Source: Letharia columbiana (lineage: Eukaryota > Ascomycota > Lecanoromycetes > Lecanorales > Parmeliaceae). Taken from it: a stretch of 64,000 nt of DNA. Positions 48,218 to 60,039 of this stretch are shown piece after piece (within the stretch, counting starts at the first letter, position 1; every line of letters begins with the position of its first letter). The DNA lies in assembly GCF_014066305.1 (NCBI RefSeq), contig NW_023501118.1, positions 57,501 to 121,500 on the forward strand. Direction: 5' to 3'. Below the pieces are notes generated by a model. The model ran no database searches, had not been told where the DNA came from, and was given only the letters and a program-made list of their open reading frames with translations. Both the position numbers and the translations under genes were made by a program.

Positions 48218-49090
48218 TCGGCTGCTGTTGGGAAGAGCTCGGGGTGGTGGAGGTAATTGCGTAGATATGATTCGAACTTGATCGGAGGGGCAGATTTAAC
48301 GGAAACGTTGTTTCATACAAGTCTTCTAATTCATGGACAAGAAAAGCAGCACGTCCGCAGTGCTTTGAGAACTTCGGTTCCATGGCTTTTATAGATAAAC
48401 ATAATCGGACAATCTAAGAATGAATGAGCAAGTTCTTCCAATCTTGGCTTTTGTGGAATTGAACCCATCGTGGACAGCATTGTACGACAAAGATGAGTGA
48501 CATTGTGCGATATCATGCATTCGTCACGGTCAAGGAACGTCAGCTCATTCATAGGGCTATTGCGTTGTCTTGTACAGTATCACGAGTGGAATCAAAAACC
48601 TGTGCGCATAGTCAAGGAGACGATTGTCGTCCCATCTGGGTTATTCACTGTATCAGCACATTAAACCTCTCAATACGACTGACAGAAGAAGATTCCAACC
48701 CTCTTATGCAAGACTTCCTGCACACAGAGGGTGGTACTCGACCACAAAAGAAGAGGCTTCGAGCTGCCGTCGTCAATGAGCACGACGTTCTTCCAGACCT
48801 TGCTTATGGCGCGCGAATCGATTGTCGTCACGTGGCGGCAAGGCACACGACCATCGGAACCCTTTTCGTCGCGAAGATTCACCCTCTACAAGCGCCCAAT
48901 GACAACGACCATTCATTCTTAATTAGCACCTCATCTACCCCGAGTTGTACAGCCGTGCCGCGTCTCGCCTAAGTCCAATGTTCGATTTGCCGGCAAACAT
49001 GCAAACAAAGGAAGGCAGACTCAATAATCATCACATCTCGAGACACGACTGCCACGCAAACTTCTTCCAAGCCAGCGAAGCAGCCACGCG
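48218..49090. other. Intergenic, no confident gene
   Basis: A plus-strand frame (48493-48972) stays open but overlaps an equally open minus-strand frame (48670-48882), and neither resembles a known family. It holds the 3' end of the small secreted protein gene and the promoter of the gene at 49091. Confidence 0.4.
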
Positions 49091-50056
49091 ATGAATCTTT
49101 CCGCAGCACCCTCGCCTCTGCTAACGCCGACGCCGCCAGACTTCTATCATTGTTCCCAATTCTATGCTCAGAAGGATGTACCTGACTACGATGACTGCGA
49201 GGTCGCCGTCGGCCTGCTGCCGTCCGGAAACGCGCAGATTCCCTGGTATCTCGACCCTCAAAGAGGGGACCCCGAAATGCTATCGTACACCGCAACGCAC
49301 GGTCAGTGAAGCCTGTCCGAGTAGTGAAGCCAACACGTAACGCGACCATCGCCCTAATCTTGGGATAAAATCACAGGAACGTGCGAACTACAGATGCAGG
49401 TCGCGGGCCAGGGCGCCGACGGCAGCCGGCAAAATTGGCTTTCGGGGAACTTCATGCGACAGATGGCACGCCTGGCCATGGACAAATGCATCCTAGCGCA
49501 CATCACGGGAGGATATGTGACAAGGGGCTTCGCGAAGCAGCTCAACTATGTCACCTCGCCCGAGACCAAGTATGAGGACGTATTTCGTGAGTAGGGGTTA
49601 GAAGCTCCTCCGCCATTTTCTTGATGGATGTGGATCGAATCGCTCATGGTCACCGAAATAGCTCCAAGTACGGCCTTCCTCACGATGATGATACGTGACT
49701 CCGGTTCCGACGACGATCGATACAGTCCCGGGGATCGGGACCCGTATACAGGACAACGCCTTGTGGACGCGCTCGAAGCGGCGGTTTACATGGCGGCGGC
49801 GGGGAGCCCGGCGAGGGAGAATTTGCAACGGAATCTCGACCACTGGTATGAGACGGTGCGGAGGATGGACGGCACCAGAGACTGGTGGCAAGATGTTCCC
49901 CGAAGTAGTGGTAACCCCACTGGGGTTGGTTTGACGATTTCGAATGTGAACTCGACGTTCGCATGTGGGAACGGGGCCGAAGGGATCACACTGCCACCCA
50001 AGGCATGCTTACAGATTGCAAATACAGGAGTATCAATCGAAGGAAGCGAGACTTGA
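49091..50056 (+). CDS. Hypothetical conserved-looking protein
   Basis: Predicted 271 residues in three exons, 49091-49301, 49377-49586 and 49662-50056. Both 75-bp introns close in frame (donors GTCAGT and GTGAGT; acceptors CAG and TAG). The N-terminal half has a DYDDCEVAVGLLPSG motif and, across the first junction, HGTCELQMQV. A Cys-containing strand of that kind is common in fungal small secreted proteins. The start used gives no clear signal peptide, so a missed upstream exon is possible. The second half includes Asp-rich DSGSDDDRYSPGDRDPY and a helical stretch, then a final Cys-containing segment. No enzyme motif was recognised. Confidence 0.6.
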
Positions 50057-50364
50057 AGCGAAGTAGCCAAGCACAAAGGATTGTAAAATTAGGGAAGCTT
50101 CTTGTACAAAAATGAAATCGTGTCTGTCACTGGTGAAGCCTCACTACCTACTTTAAGACTTTGCGAAAGTAATTCATGTGGCGAGGTAACCTCTTAAGAC
50201 TCTAACAAGTCCTGAGGTTTCATCTATGACAGACATCAAAGGCCTCCTGCAAAATTCGCACGGCATTTGTCACTAGATCTTGTAGACTTTCGAACGCTTC
50301 GACTTCCTTATCGTCCGCTTGATGTCAATGTTCCATACTTTCCAAGGCCTCGCCTTTTAGCCGC
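50057..50364. other. Convergent 3' intergenic region
   Basis: Spacer between the ends of two converging genes. Nothing else seen. Confidence 0.5.
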
Positions 50365-52418
50365 CTACTTCTCGATGACACCCCTCAACACATCCTGAAA
50401 TCCTGGAACAAGTAGCCGCACCGTGTTGCTCGCATCCGGCGGCGCAGCGTCTGAATCACTCACTTTCTCAAGATTAGCTGCGTCGCCCTTACTCTTTCCG
50501 TCGATATCGACCGTCGTAGCATCTCTCACACTCTCGCTTTTGCCGGACCTTACGGGCCCACTGGGATTTGCGGGCGTGATTGGCGTTTCGTCCATTAGCG
50601 TCTGCCACCTTGAAAGATACATGCCAGGGCCGCGTTGGATATCGGACTCTCCTTCCGCGAGGTGGTGAATGACTGTTTTCATACTCTGAGTAGAGCTGTG
50701 GGTGAGGGTGAAGAGGTACTCTGCATGGCTGTTGATCTCTTCGAGAACTTGGGCTCTCTCTGCTTCGGAGAGATTGGAAAAAAGTGACTCGAGATGTGGT
50801 GTGAAGTCACCAGCTGCTGCGGTGCGTGTTCCCTCATCATCGATGGCACGCTCCGTCTCCTGCCTGTACTGTCTTGCGGCGTGCATCGCGTAGTCGTAGT
50901 ACCGTTGAGCCAGGTCCTTGTTGTTCTTGAGGACCTGGTGAATGAATCTATGAGAGCTGCCTTGGTGCTTTTGTAGCAAGCGGCAGAAATCCTCCACTGA
51001 CGGAGGCTGAGCCACTCCGCCCTTGCTTTTCACGGTGGACACGCTGATAAGATCATTCAAGAAGTTTTCGAGGTCAGAGATACCGCCGCTTAGATCGTAG
51101 GCTTGATGAAGGCCGCGTATGATGGGATCGTATGCCGGGATTACAGTCCGAATTGAAGATGTCAATAGATCTGGCGAATGATGACAGAGGCCATCAACGA
51201 GTTCCTCCCTATCTCGGATGGCTAATTGAATGGCAAGGTACTCTAAGGCGAGTTTGTGCTGGTACTCGGATGGATTTGCAGCATTCGACGAGCTAGTAAA
51301 TATGGCATTTACAATTGACTCCGGCTGACTCTCTGGACGTAGTGTAAGCATCAGAGTCTAGAAAGGACTAGGGACTGTGTACCGCTTTCCGATCTGTCCT
51401 TGCGCTGTTCCTCGTTCGACTTTGAGCCATAGGCTTTGAGCAGTGCTAGATGCTCCTTTTTGGGCGCATCTTTGTCCTTCTCAATGGCACTTGCTCGCTT
51501 CTTCAATTCGCTACTGTCCGAGCTCAAGACTGTCGAGATAATCCTAAAGGCTTTTTAAACAAAAGAGGTGTGCCATGGTTGAGAAGCTTCAACGTACTGT
51601 TGCATCAAGTTCATGCCAGAATCAGAAGGCTGGCCCCCAAACCATGAAGTGACAGTGCTCAAGTTCATTTTTGCAAGGATCAACTTTACCATGCCGTTCA
51701 GCATAGATGCCGCGTTACCAAGCTTCAAGGTTTGTCGAATCATGAAGTATGGTGCAAGGTTGTGAGCCTTGGTCAGCAGCGGAAGTATGGATTGGCCTCG
51801 TGGTGAGATGACGATGATGTAGTGGAGGAAGGAGCCCAGAATGGTGAAAGCGTACTCATGAGCAGCCTGCACCAGAGGCTCATGGTCTGACAGTTTATCT
51901 GTCTCGGCAGCCTTGGCAAACAATCTGTCCAACATGTCCCCATAGATAATCTGCTGCAGAAACTCATCCCAGGCGGCGACTACGTCATCCGGATCTGAGG
52001 TGTCATATTTGCGCTCCTTGTTTCCAGCATGTCTTGGATATCCACCCAAGCAGCCTCTAGAGACGTATTCTACAATCGACGCGGTTGCCGTCGACAAAGT
52101 CTTTCGGATGCCGATGGAGCCCTTGTCGTAGCTTTCGCTGAGATTACCTTGGGCCAAGGCAACAACGAGGTCCTTGACATTGGTCCAAAAATCGGGCGCA
52201 ACATCTCGAAGGCCGGGAAGCACGTAGACGAATTTATGGAGAAGGATCTGAAGTAGTGGTGACGCGCTGCTATCTGGCTTCTTGGGCTCTCCTGGAACCT
52301 CGAAATCTGACACGGTCTTGGGATCCTTCAAGGCTTGAATCTCTGCGTAAGTCTCGTGATGGGTGAGAATATCGAACAAAGCATGTGCTTGTCTGGGAGA
52401 AAGCTGTTGGGTTCCCAT
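50365..52418 (-). CDS. PX-associated (PXB) / DUF3818 protein
   Basis: Predicted 649 residues; exons 52418-51598, 51543-51383 and 51332-50365; introns of 54 and 50 bp close in frame. The start is ATG 52418 (MGTQQLSPRQAHALFDIL), because no in-frame ATG lies upstream before the frame is lost. The N-terminus matches the PX-associated region. Residues about 150-400 match DUF3818: DDVVAAWDEFLQQIIYGDML, SFLHYIIVISPRGQSILPLL, and NAASMLNGMVKLILAKMNLS followed by GMNLMQQIIS. Relatives are cytosolic proteins that bind phosphoinositides via a PX domain and are thought to act in membrane traffic. I see no PX domain here (no RRYSDF-like motif). The C-terminal 80 residues are polar and probably disordered. 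It diverges from the permease at 52932. Confidence 0.85.
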
Positions 52419-52931
52419 GGTCTTGTCACGAAAAATCCATGCCAACTGTATCGAGTCAGAGGTGGTAGATTTCCTTGTATGTGGCGTTAGCGTTCGGACA
52501 TGACACCCTAGCGCATCTTAGATTTAGGAAATCTTACTGAGCATCTCACATACCGTAAAGTAGGGTTAGGGCTATAGTCCGTGCGTGCATGGAGGCGTCG
52601 CCAAAAATGCTGCTTCTTCTTTCATCCTTCGTTCAATCCACCGCCATCGCAAGTACAGTAACAATGCTTTGCCCAGACACTTGTTGAAGGCGGCTCGTAT
52701 TTCTCTGGCAGTTCTCAGCCATAGTATGCATGGGGCGGCCACCCCACCAATAGCTGGAGGGTCACCCCGCCATGCACCAGCATGCACCTAGTGAGTCTAG
52801 GGAATAGATCAATGCACGAGTCTCGTATCTTTTCTTTTTCATCTTGCCTCTTGCAGGTGCTACCTTGGGTGGTCGAGTCTTGACAGTTTTACTGTTTTTT
52901 TCTCTCTAGATTTCCTGCGTTCGATAGCGTG
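52419..52931. promoter_or_regulatory. Bidirectional intergenic region (PXB gene / permease)
   Basis: 513 bp between divergent starts. It contains an imperfect palindromic stretch around 52573-52790 (GTGCGTGCATGG... and ...CCATGCACCAGCATGCAC) and a TAGGGTTAGGG stretch near 52561. No clear TATA box. Confidence 0.4.
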
Positions 52932-55017
52932 ATGGCCTTTGAAAAGGATGCGCCCTCCCACGGGAAGAATAACTTTGAAGCGCCAACGCAAGAAACGAGC
53001 CCGGAGACTGGACCATCGTCGCGCCTGGTCGAGGCCTTCGAGTATGGTGTCGGCGATACTACCAACGATATGTCAGACATGAGACGCTTGGGCAAGAAGC
53101 AGGAATTCAGAGTACGACAACACTCATCCCATCCCTACTTACGTCTGACTGGGCTGCGTTGAACCAGAGAAACTTCAGCTTTCTTGCAACCTTGGGCTTC
53201 ATATCTATATATATGGCTACTTGGGAGTTTGTCTTGGTGTATGTGATCAAAGACTGCGCCTTTCGATTCGGTATCTGCATGGCTCACGTTGAACAGATCA
53301 TTGAGCGTAGGACTTCTTAATGGTGGTTTCGGTGGCCTCTTCTGGGTCTTCATTGGCACTGTCGTCTGTTATTCATCTGTTGTTGCATCTCTGGCCGAAA
53401 TGGAGTCCATGTAAGTACTCATCAAGACAGTCATATCACTAGCCACATACTTTGTGACGTAGCGTAGAATCCTGCCATGCTTTTCTGATGCTTCAGCCGT
53501 GATCTGGTCATGCTGACGGGACAATAAGGGCTCCTACGAGTGGCGGTCAATACCACTGGGTCAGTGAATTCGCGCCTCCCGAGTACCAGAAAGTTGCCAG
53601 TTACGCAGCAGGTCCGTTTCCCTCGATTTATTGCTTGCGCGTCACAACTACACGGGAGCTAAGCACTGGGTAGGCTGGATGTCGACATTGGGCTGGCTCG
53701 CAAGTGTTGCCAGTAGCGTCTTCGTCGTCGCTACTCTTATCGAAGTCCTGATTGATGTGACTAATCCCAGCTTCGCCTTCCCTAACTGGCAGTACACTCT
53801 CATCATGCTAGCCATCCTAGTCCTAACAATCTTCCTTAATACTTGGGGCGCAAGAGTGCTGCCGATGCTTGAGACTATATCCCTGTTCGGTCATATTGGA
53901 GGCTTCATCATAACTTTGATACCACTTTGGGTGCTTGCGCCGAAGAATTCGGCGCATGCAGTGTTCGCAGAAGTCGTCAACAATGGAGGCTGGAGCAATA
54001 CCGGGACTTCATGCTTGGTCGCACAGGTGACAGTTCTCTACTGCAATCTAGGTGGGCTCTAGCTCGTGTGAGAGACAGGTCCAGAGTACTAATGCTACAC
54101 TCAGGTTCCGACTGTGCCGTGCATATCTGTAAGTGATGCTCCTACATTTTGCCACATTAGAGACGCCGATATAAACCATAGCTGAGGAAGTCGAAGATGC
54201 ATCCCTCGTCGTACCGCGATGTATGTGGTGGAGCTACATCCTCAACGTACTCATGGGCATCGTTATCCTCATCACAATGCTTTTCTGCATTGGTGATCTC
54301 AATGACGCGATTAACTCCCCTGCGCCATACCTAAGCCTCTTCAACAACACAGGCTCGATTGGAGTATCCATGACCCTCACAGTCATACTGTTTTTGCTCG
54401 TATTCTCCGGTAATGTCACTGCGCTAGCTACCACCTCGAGGGAGGCTTGGGCTTTCTCGCGCGATCAGGGGTTTCCTTTTTCCAAATGGATCTCCCGCGT
54501 GAGTTCGCTGCGGGGAGTCCAGCGGATGGAGTGTTGGACTGACAATAGTCTATAGATGAACTACAAGCGTAACGTCCCGGACAACGCCGTCTACCTCACC
54601 TCCGTTGGCTCTGGCGTCATCTGCCTCATAAACCTCGGATCCACTACCGCCTTCAATATCGTCGTATCCCTAACCCTCCTCGCCTTGCTCTCAACCTACA
54701 TGATCTCCATCGGCTGCGTCCTGCTCAAGCGTATCCGGAAACAAGAACTGCCTCCAGCAAGGTGGAGCCTTGGCAAATGGGGCCTGCCCATCAACGCTTT
54801 TGCATTCGCTTATTCTGGATTCGTGATCATATTTAGCTGCTTCCCGAATTCGGTGCCTGTGACGACGAGCACGGCTAACTGGGCGCCATTGGTGTGGGTT
54901 GGGGTGATTGGGGTTGCGGCAGTGGTCTACTTAGCTCACGGCAAGAAGCTGTATACGCCTCCTGTTGCTTTTGTGGAAGGGAGAAAGCAGGCTGGGGTTG
55001 GTTTGCAAACAATTTGA
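52932..55017 (+). CDS. APC-family amino acid/GABA-type permease
   Basis: Membrane transporter of the AA_permease_2 group (amino acid, choline or GABA uptake), about 510-530 residues with around ten to twelve helices. The start is ATG 52932. The acidic N-terminus leads to RRLGKKQEFR, then over a 56-bp intron (53112-53167) to RNFSFLATLGFISIYMATWE, a family hallmark. Further exons give GLLNGGFGGLFWVFIGT, SLAEMESMAPTSGGQYHWVSEFAPP, GSDCAVHISEEVEDASLVVPRCM (built from two short exons near 54104-54235) and the late block TALATTSREAWAFSRDQGFPFSKWISR, then after an intron MNYKRNVPDNAVYLT. The first part of helix 4 near 53,612-53,660 has a less certain junction. The C-terminal tail is short. Substrate specificity cannot be read. 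Confidence 0.9.
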
Positions 55018-57801
55018 ACGTCATTGATACTGGAGTCTGGATTGACAAGGAACAACATATCGCATCACGCCAGAGCGCTGGTAAGTTATATGCTATTGCA
55101 TAAAGACAACCCCTTCCCAAAATTCTTGTGCTTTAGAGTGATCGTTTAATCTCGTTTCCTATATCTGATGTTACGAGGAAGAACCATACCCCACACAATG
55201 AGCGCGATTGGGAGTCCGCTGACCCGAAAGGACTCAAATCAACGGAAGATCTCAGACTCCAAGCCTGTTTGCGCCTTACCGGTCTACTCTCTCTTGTACC
55301 AATCCGGATAAACCTCTCATCCCAGCAACCCAACCTACCATCTACCCCATAGCAACCAACAACCCCTCGCCCCTCACAAAGAACCCAGTCGCCTCCCCCC
55401 CGCGATCATCCCCTCTTCCACCCCCAAACCCTCGACGCGTACAGAAGTAATCCCATCTATCCCCCCACAAACCATCCGTCCTCCGCACCCAACTCCGCCG
55501 TCGTCCAAGCCTCTCTTCACTACATCTCAGAGTCCTGCCAATGTCTTCGCTTGTGGAAGTCCCGGAGCGAAAGCGCTACCCTACCAGCCACCCAAACCTG
55601 CGATAGTCACGGGAATGCTGAAGGTCTTCAGCTCTGAGCTTCCACGGCGGTCTTACTTACGACGATCATCTTGGCGGTCAGGCGGAGAGTTACAAGAGCG
55701 ACACTTCTCCCTGCTATGGACCTTGTCGAGAGACCTATGCATTTGCAGGGATGGATATCGGTACCGGAATCGTACGTCAGTGGCTGGTAAGATACGTGGC
55801 GAGCGGGTGGCAGATAGCTGAAAGGGGGCAAAGACAACGGGGAGCGGGCTCCAGTAGACCATGAATCAAAATTGCTCCACAAACGCCGAATGACGAAGAC
55901 CTAGTGACGTTGTATCGGGCTGGGCCGCCGAAGACGAAGAGAGCAAATGCCCCCCCCCAATAGCGCATAACTCTTCGCAAAATATTCCCAGCGTTGCCGC
56001 CACTTCGTCCAACGCGCAGCTCAGAAAACACCGCCAACATCGAACGAGATATTCATGCCCGCCCGCGTAGCTGATCACAACGAATCGCTGGTCAAGATGC
56101 TGCTAATGCAAATATTAGCATCAGGGATCTCGAGCCACAACTATCGTCCTATCTTCGGAGTGTATGTCGATCCCGTCCCGTCGCCCGGAGAGGATGCCGT
56201 GGGTCAAGTCGTTGCTATTACGTTTTGGCACAGCATCTGCGCTGACGATGATGTAGGTTGTGGTGAGTAAGAGGCCCGATAGTTAGTGGAATAGATCGAT
56301 CTCTCTTTCGATGATATACACACTATGTACTACTTATCAACCAAACAATAATTGAACCGAAAATCGATGTCGGAAAAGCGCTATACTCATCAGGGTCCAT
56401 TCGGTTCCCACCTTTAGCCCTAGCGGTTCACAACTTCGTATCTGGAGTAAACCCGTCCCACAGGCAGGTAACAATCCTGCGTGAAACTCCCCTGCGGCTA
56501 GGGTCCAACGACAGTCCCCAGCCGGAAACAAAAACAAGACCCCTCGGGGACGCTGAGTGGGTTGGCAACAATTTGCTTGCTGGCTAAGCCCGAAGGACCT
56601 TGCGTTGTTGAAAGCCCGCGCCGAGGGTGTCCTCAATTGCGTGGAGGGCTCCGCCAGGAGGTTGATCAATTTCAAGAAGAGGGAGAACGAAACAAAACGA
56701 GCGCCATTGAATGAAAATGGGAGCGCAAAGAAATATAGTACATGAAGACGAGGGGCCGGTGAGGACACGACCATATATGGAACGCACACAGATCTGTTCC
56801 GAAAACATCGAACTTTTCATTGAAAACCGATTCGTGGGTTGCGGCATGACATGCATGTCGTCCAGCCTTGGTTCTCCGCAAATCGATCAAGAGCAACGCG
56901 GCCTCATGTTAGCAGCATGCGCGAAGCGAGCTTGAACCTGAAACCGAGGAGGCCAAGTTAGACATATGTACATCGGAAGGCTGCAGTAATTGCAGCATGA
57001 CCGGTGCCTTTTTGCATCCTTGACCTACGGCAGACCCCACGAGAGGAGGCACACACACTAGGCTGCGGACTATCCTTTACTAGAGGCGGCCAATCGAGGA
57101 GCTGCGATGATTCCAGGCAGCTCGCTCCAGGTCTGTTCCCTTTGTGCCTGACTGAAGGTGGGACATACAGTGGGGTGGGACGCCTTGCATCAGAGACGGC
57201 GAGGCGCATATCAAGCGCACTTGGATTTGCGTTCGAGTGGGATCCGATTGGACACACATCTTGCGGTGCAACCATTATCTCCGCTCTTGATGGAACGGTA
57301 TGGGACCGACACGCTGGCTTCCTGCATTGCAGCTTGTAAGCCGGGGAAGGATGTGGCATCGGGACTGCGCCCCCTTTTTCTTTCACTTGGAGTCTCGGCA
57401 ACCAATGGAACGGATCGAGGGTTGTCGACCGAGGGCTGTGTCTTCTCATCCTATGCATTGTGAATTATCGTCGTTGCGGCATATGAGACCGCAGCAGGGG
57501 TGCCGTCAATAACGGGGCTGATATCTCTGCGATAGTCCCTAGTCAGCACTCAAAATCAATTCCCAGAGTAAGTCTAGTGCCCTTTCGCATGGCTGCGGTA
57601 TCTCCTGGGAGGGCTTTAAGAGGCGTGAAATATTGCAAAAACGTTTCATCCCACGCGGACGAGGATTGATGAGCTCGCCAGATGGCGCAGGCGGCCTCCA
57701 GGCAGGGTCTCCTCGGTGCCGTTGCGCTTTCTCGAAGCATGACGCTTTTCGAACCTGGTCCACAGACTACACCGACGAGATCAGAGACGAAAATTCTCAG
57801 A
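55018..57801. other. Gene-poor region, no confident gene
   Basis: Includes a C-rich stretch (about 55,330-55,500) and many overlapping open frames on both strands between 55.6 and 57.5 kb. None has a signal peptide, family motif or intron structure. Long frames on both strands at 56,958-57,463 mirror each other, which reflects composition rather than coding. Confidence 0.45.
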
Positions 57802-58250
57802 ATGGCTACACCCAGTGATACTACACCCAGTGACATTCAGTGATAGCTTGATCATATCCATGATAATGGATCAAGCGCTATCGTGATCTCGCACGAAGGT
57901 TGTTCTGCCAGTAGTTTTCATAGCAGTCATATTGCGATTCGTATCAAGACGCATTTGCAAGGCTTCGATCAAAGCCGATGACTATATGATCATTCTGGCG
58001 GTGGTAAACCGTTTTCTTCGAACTGAATACGGTTATCTATTTTCGAGCACGGAGTGTCGACTGATTTATACTTCTATTTGTCGGCGATCTTGGAAACGGC
58101 CGGCGGTCTGCACTGTAAGCTCATCTGGTATCGGCAGGGAACACCGCGCGGACTACTGACGAGACTCTCCAAATCTAGACGTCGTTGCTAGGGCTGCAAA
58201 GCACGTCATCATTCTCGAAGAAAGTCGCTATTTTTTCTCGCACCTGCCAT
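57802..58250 (+). pseudogene. Truncated rhodopsin-like membrane protein fragment
   Basis: A stretch at about 57,902-58,001 reads VLPVVFIAVILRFVSRRICK followed by ASIKADDYMIILAV. This is the first-helix and ADDY loop signature of the fungal rhodopsin-like (PF20684-type) family, and it is followed by a GT donor. A later block (about 58,086-58,118, ILETAGGLHC) matches the next helix end. The remaining helices are not found downstream, and the upstream start (possible ATG 57802) is followed by an early stop. It appears to be a truncated relic of the same family as the gene at 7872. Confidence 0.6.
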
Positions 58251-60009
58251 ACCATAGCTAAGAGGTTGCTCTTTATCAATCGTCTGTATCGTCAGCATAT
58301 ATCGCGTCCCAAAAGTGTGGGATCCTGCGCTTTCTGATCCAGGATGTACGTCTCTCCTGAGTCGAAGCATCCCATTTCCCGTACTGATACCCATATAGGG
58401 ACTGATACAAACACATGTGTCTTGTCCGACATAGAGGTCTGTGTCGCAACATTATGCGGGTGTTTACCGACTTTGAGGGCTCTGCGCACTTCACAAACGG
58501 CGCGATTGTGCAGGATCTGATCGTGTGAATCTGGCGTACTGGTCATCTGTAAATGTAGAAGAGACCAATCGGGTCAAGTTTCAAGTAGTGGATGATAAGG
58601 GCCTTTACCCTTCAAAGTGTTCCTCGAGTAGCTTCGCGGAAGTCACACGGTTAAGCAAGCCACAGACGAATAGATTGGACCCAATTCGGCTGAACTCCTA
58701 CATAACTTGTAGCCTACGTAGACCGTCACACCCATAGAATCTGGGACACATTCTTTGACCCAGCTCCTGCGAAGTACGCTAAGAAATGGAAATTGAATTG
58801 CGCAAGTTGCTTTGGGAATACTGTTGGGACATGGGACCATCAATGGTACCACGCACTCACCTCGCCATTCCGCAAGCAACGAACTGAATGCATGACACGA
58901 TGATCTTCGAGCCGGCGTCGATCTTCATATCATCGGTCATTCTTTGAAGCTTGCCACTCGTGGCATTTTTGGAGGTAGCAAATTCGTTTGGTATGACACT
59001 CTGTAGATATCCACTGTTTGGAAGCGATTGATGCGTCCATGTTTCTCGCAAAAACTAACAATTCTGACGATCTGTCTGCTATCAAAGAGGTGCAGTTGGC
59101 GTGACGGTGCGGAGACCTTAGGCGCAAGAAGGAGAAAGACAAGCGCGACGCGTTGGCGGCAGACTGGTTTTTTTTGGGCACGCAAGTGAGATGAAATTCC
59201 TGTGGTAAGCTCCTCTACTCGTAGACCTCCAAGCTTTCGAATCTCGACAGTCAAAAAGACATTTGGTGTGTACATTTTTCGGGGCCCAACAGGTACCGCT
59301 TGGAAAGTTGTGCTGTACCGCCTCAATATACGTACCGCCTCAGTATAGTTCCAACACTTGGTGAAGGATCATACATGCGCCCGCCTCATGGAGCTCTTGT
59401 TTGAGGCGCATTTGTTTCAAAATCGGTCCATCTCCAGCCTGGATGCTTTCCAGATGAATGAGGCTGTTGACAATCTTGGTGATTCTCATATTCTCGGTGG
59501 GGTAGAGAAGTGACGCGTACAAGGATTTGTGTGGCCGAGAGTCTGAGCGGTGGCCTTGAAGTACCTGCAGCGGCTTAATACATTTCGGGAGAATCGCATG
59601 ACCGAAAGTCTTAAGAAAGCGGTGGACAGTGGACTCAATTGGTGGCCGGTGAGTCGGTAGATCGCTAAGCGAAATTGCGATGATGTACCCGGCGGCCTAA
59701 AACAGCGGCCTAAAACAAAAATGGTTTCCTGTCTCCAGGGGTTATTGGATGCCGGAAAACATGTTCGGGAACTCCAGGTCCAATGAATTTTGGCGCCCAG
59801 ACTCTAACCCCCGGTCACACAACGGCTGTGCCTGCATCAACCTGTCACTGTCTGTCAGCATGTCGCGTCGTGTAGTACAAAGCCTTCCCATTCCCCGGTC
59901 TGCATCATGCTGTCTTCTTTTCCCTAGCAAACTGTTGATCCAGTTCGCATTTGGTTGATCCAAACGCCTCCGTACGCCTTCGGTTAAAATACAAACATTC
60001 TCTACCGGA
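58251..60009. other. Gene-poor region, possible degraded minus-strand gene
   Basis: Minus-strand open frames at 58,937-59,326 and 59,340-59,522 have protein-like residue composition (for example NSLIHLESIQAGDGPILKQM) and could be parts of one degraded gene. No family or splice structure is convincing. The right end is the promoter of the glycosidase gene. Confidence 0.35.
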
Positions 60010-60017
60010 TATAAATA
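60010..60017 (+). promoter_or_regulatory. TATA box of the GH128 gene
   Basis: TATAAATA lies 30 bp upstream of the ATG at 60040. It is a canonical TATA element and its nearness to the start codon implies a very short 5' leader or an upstream start site. Confidence 0.55.
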
Positions 60018-60039
60018 TATCCACAGTCATTCATTAAAT

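Noticed and set aside
56958..57463. Long mirrored open frames on both strands
   Set aside because: Frames are open on both strands at once, rich in Arg/Ser/Pro, with no domain, signal peptide or introns. This looks like composition and not coding.
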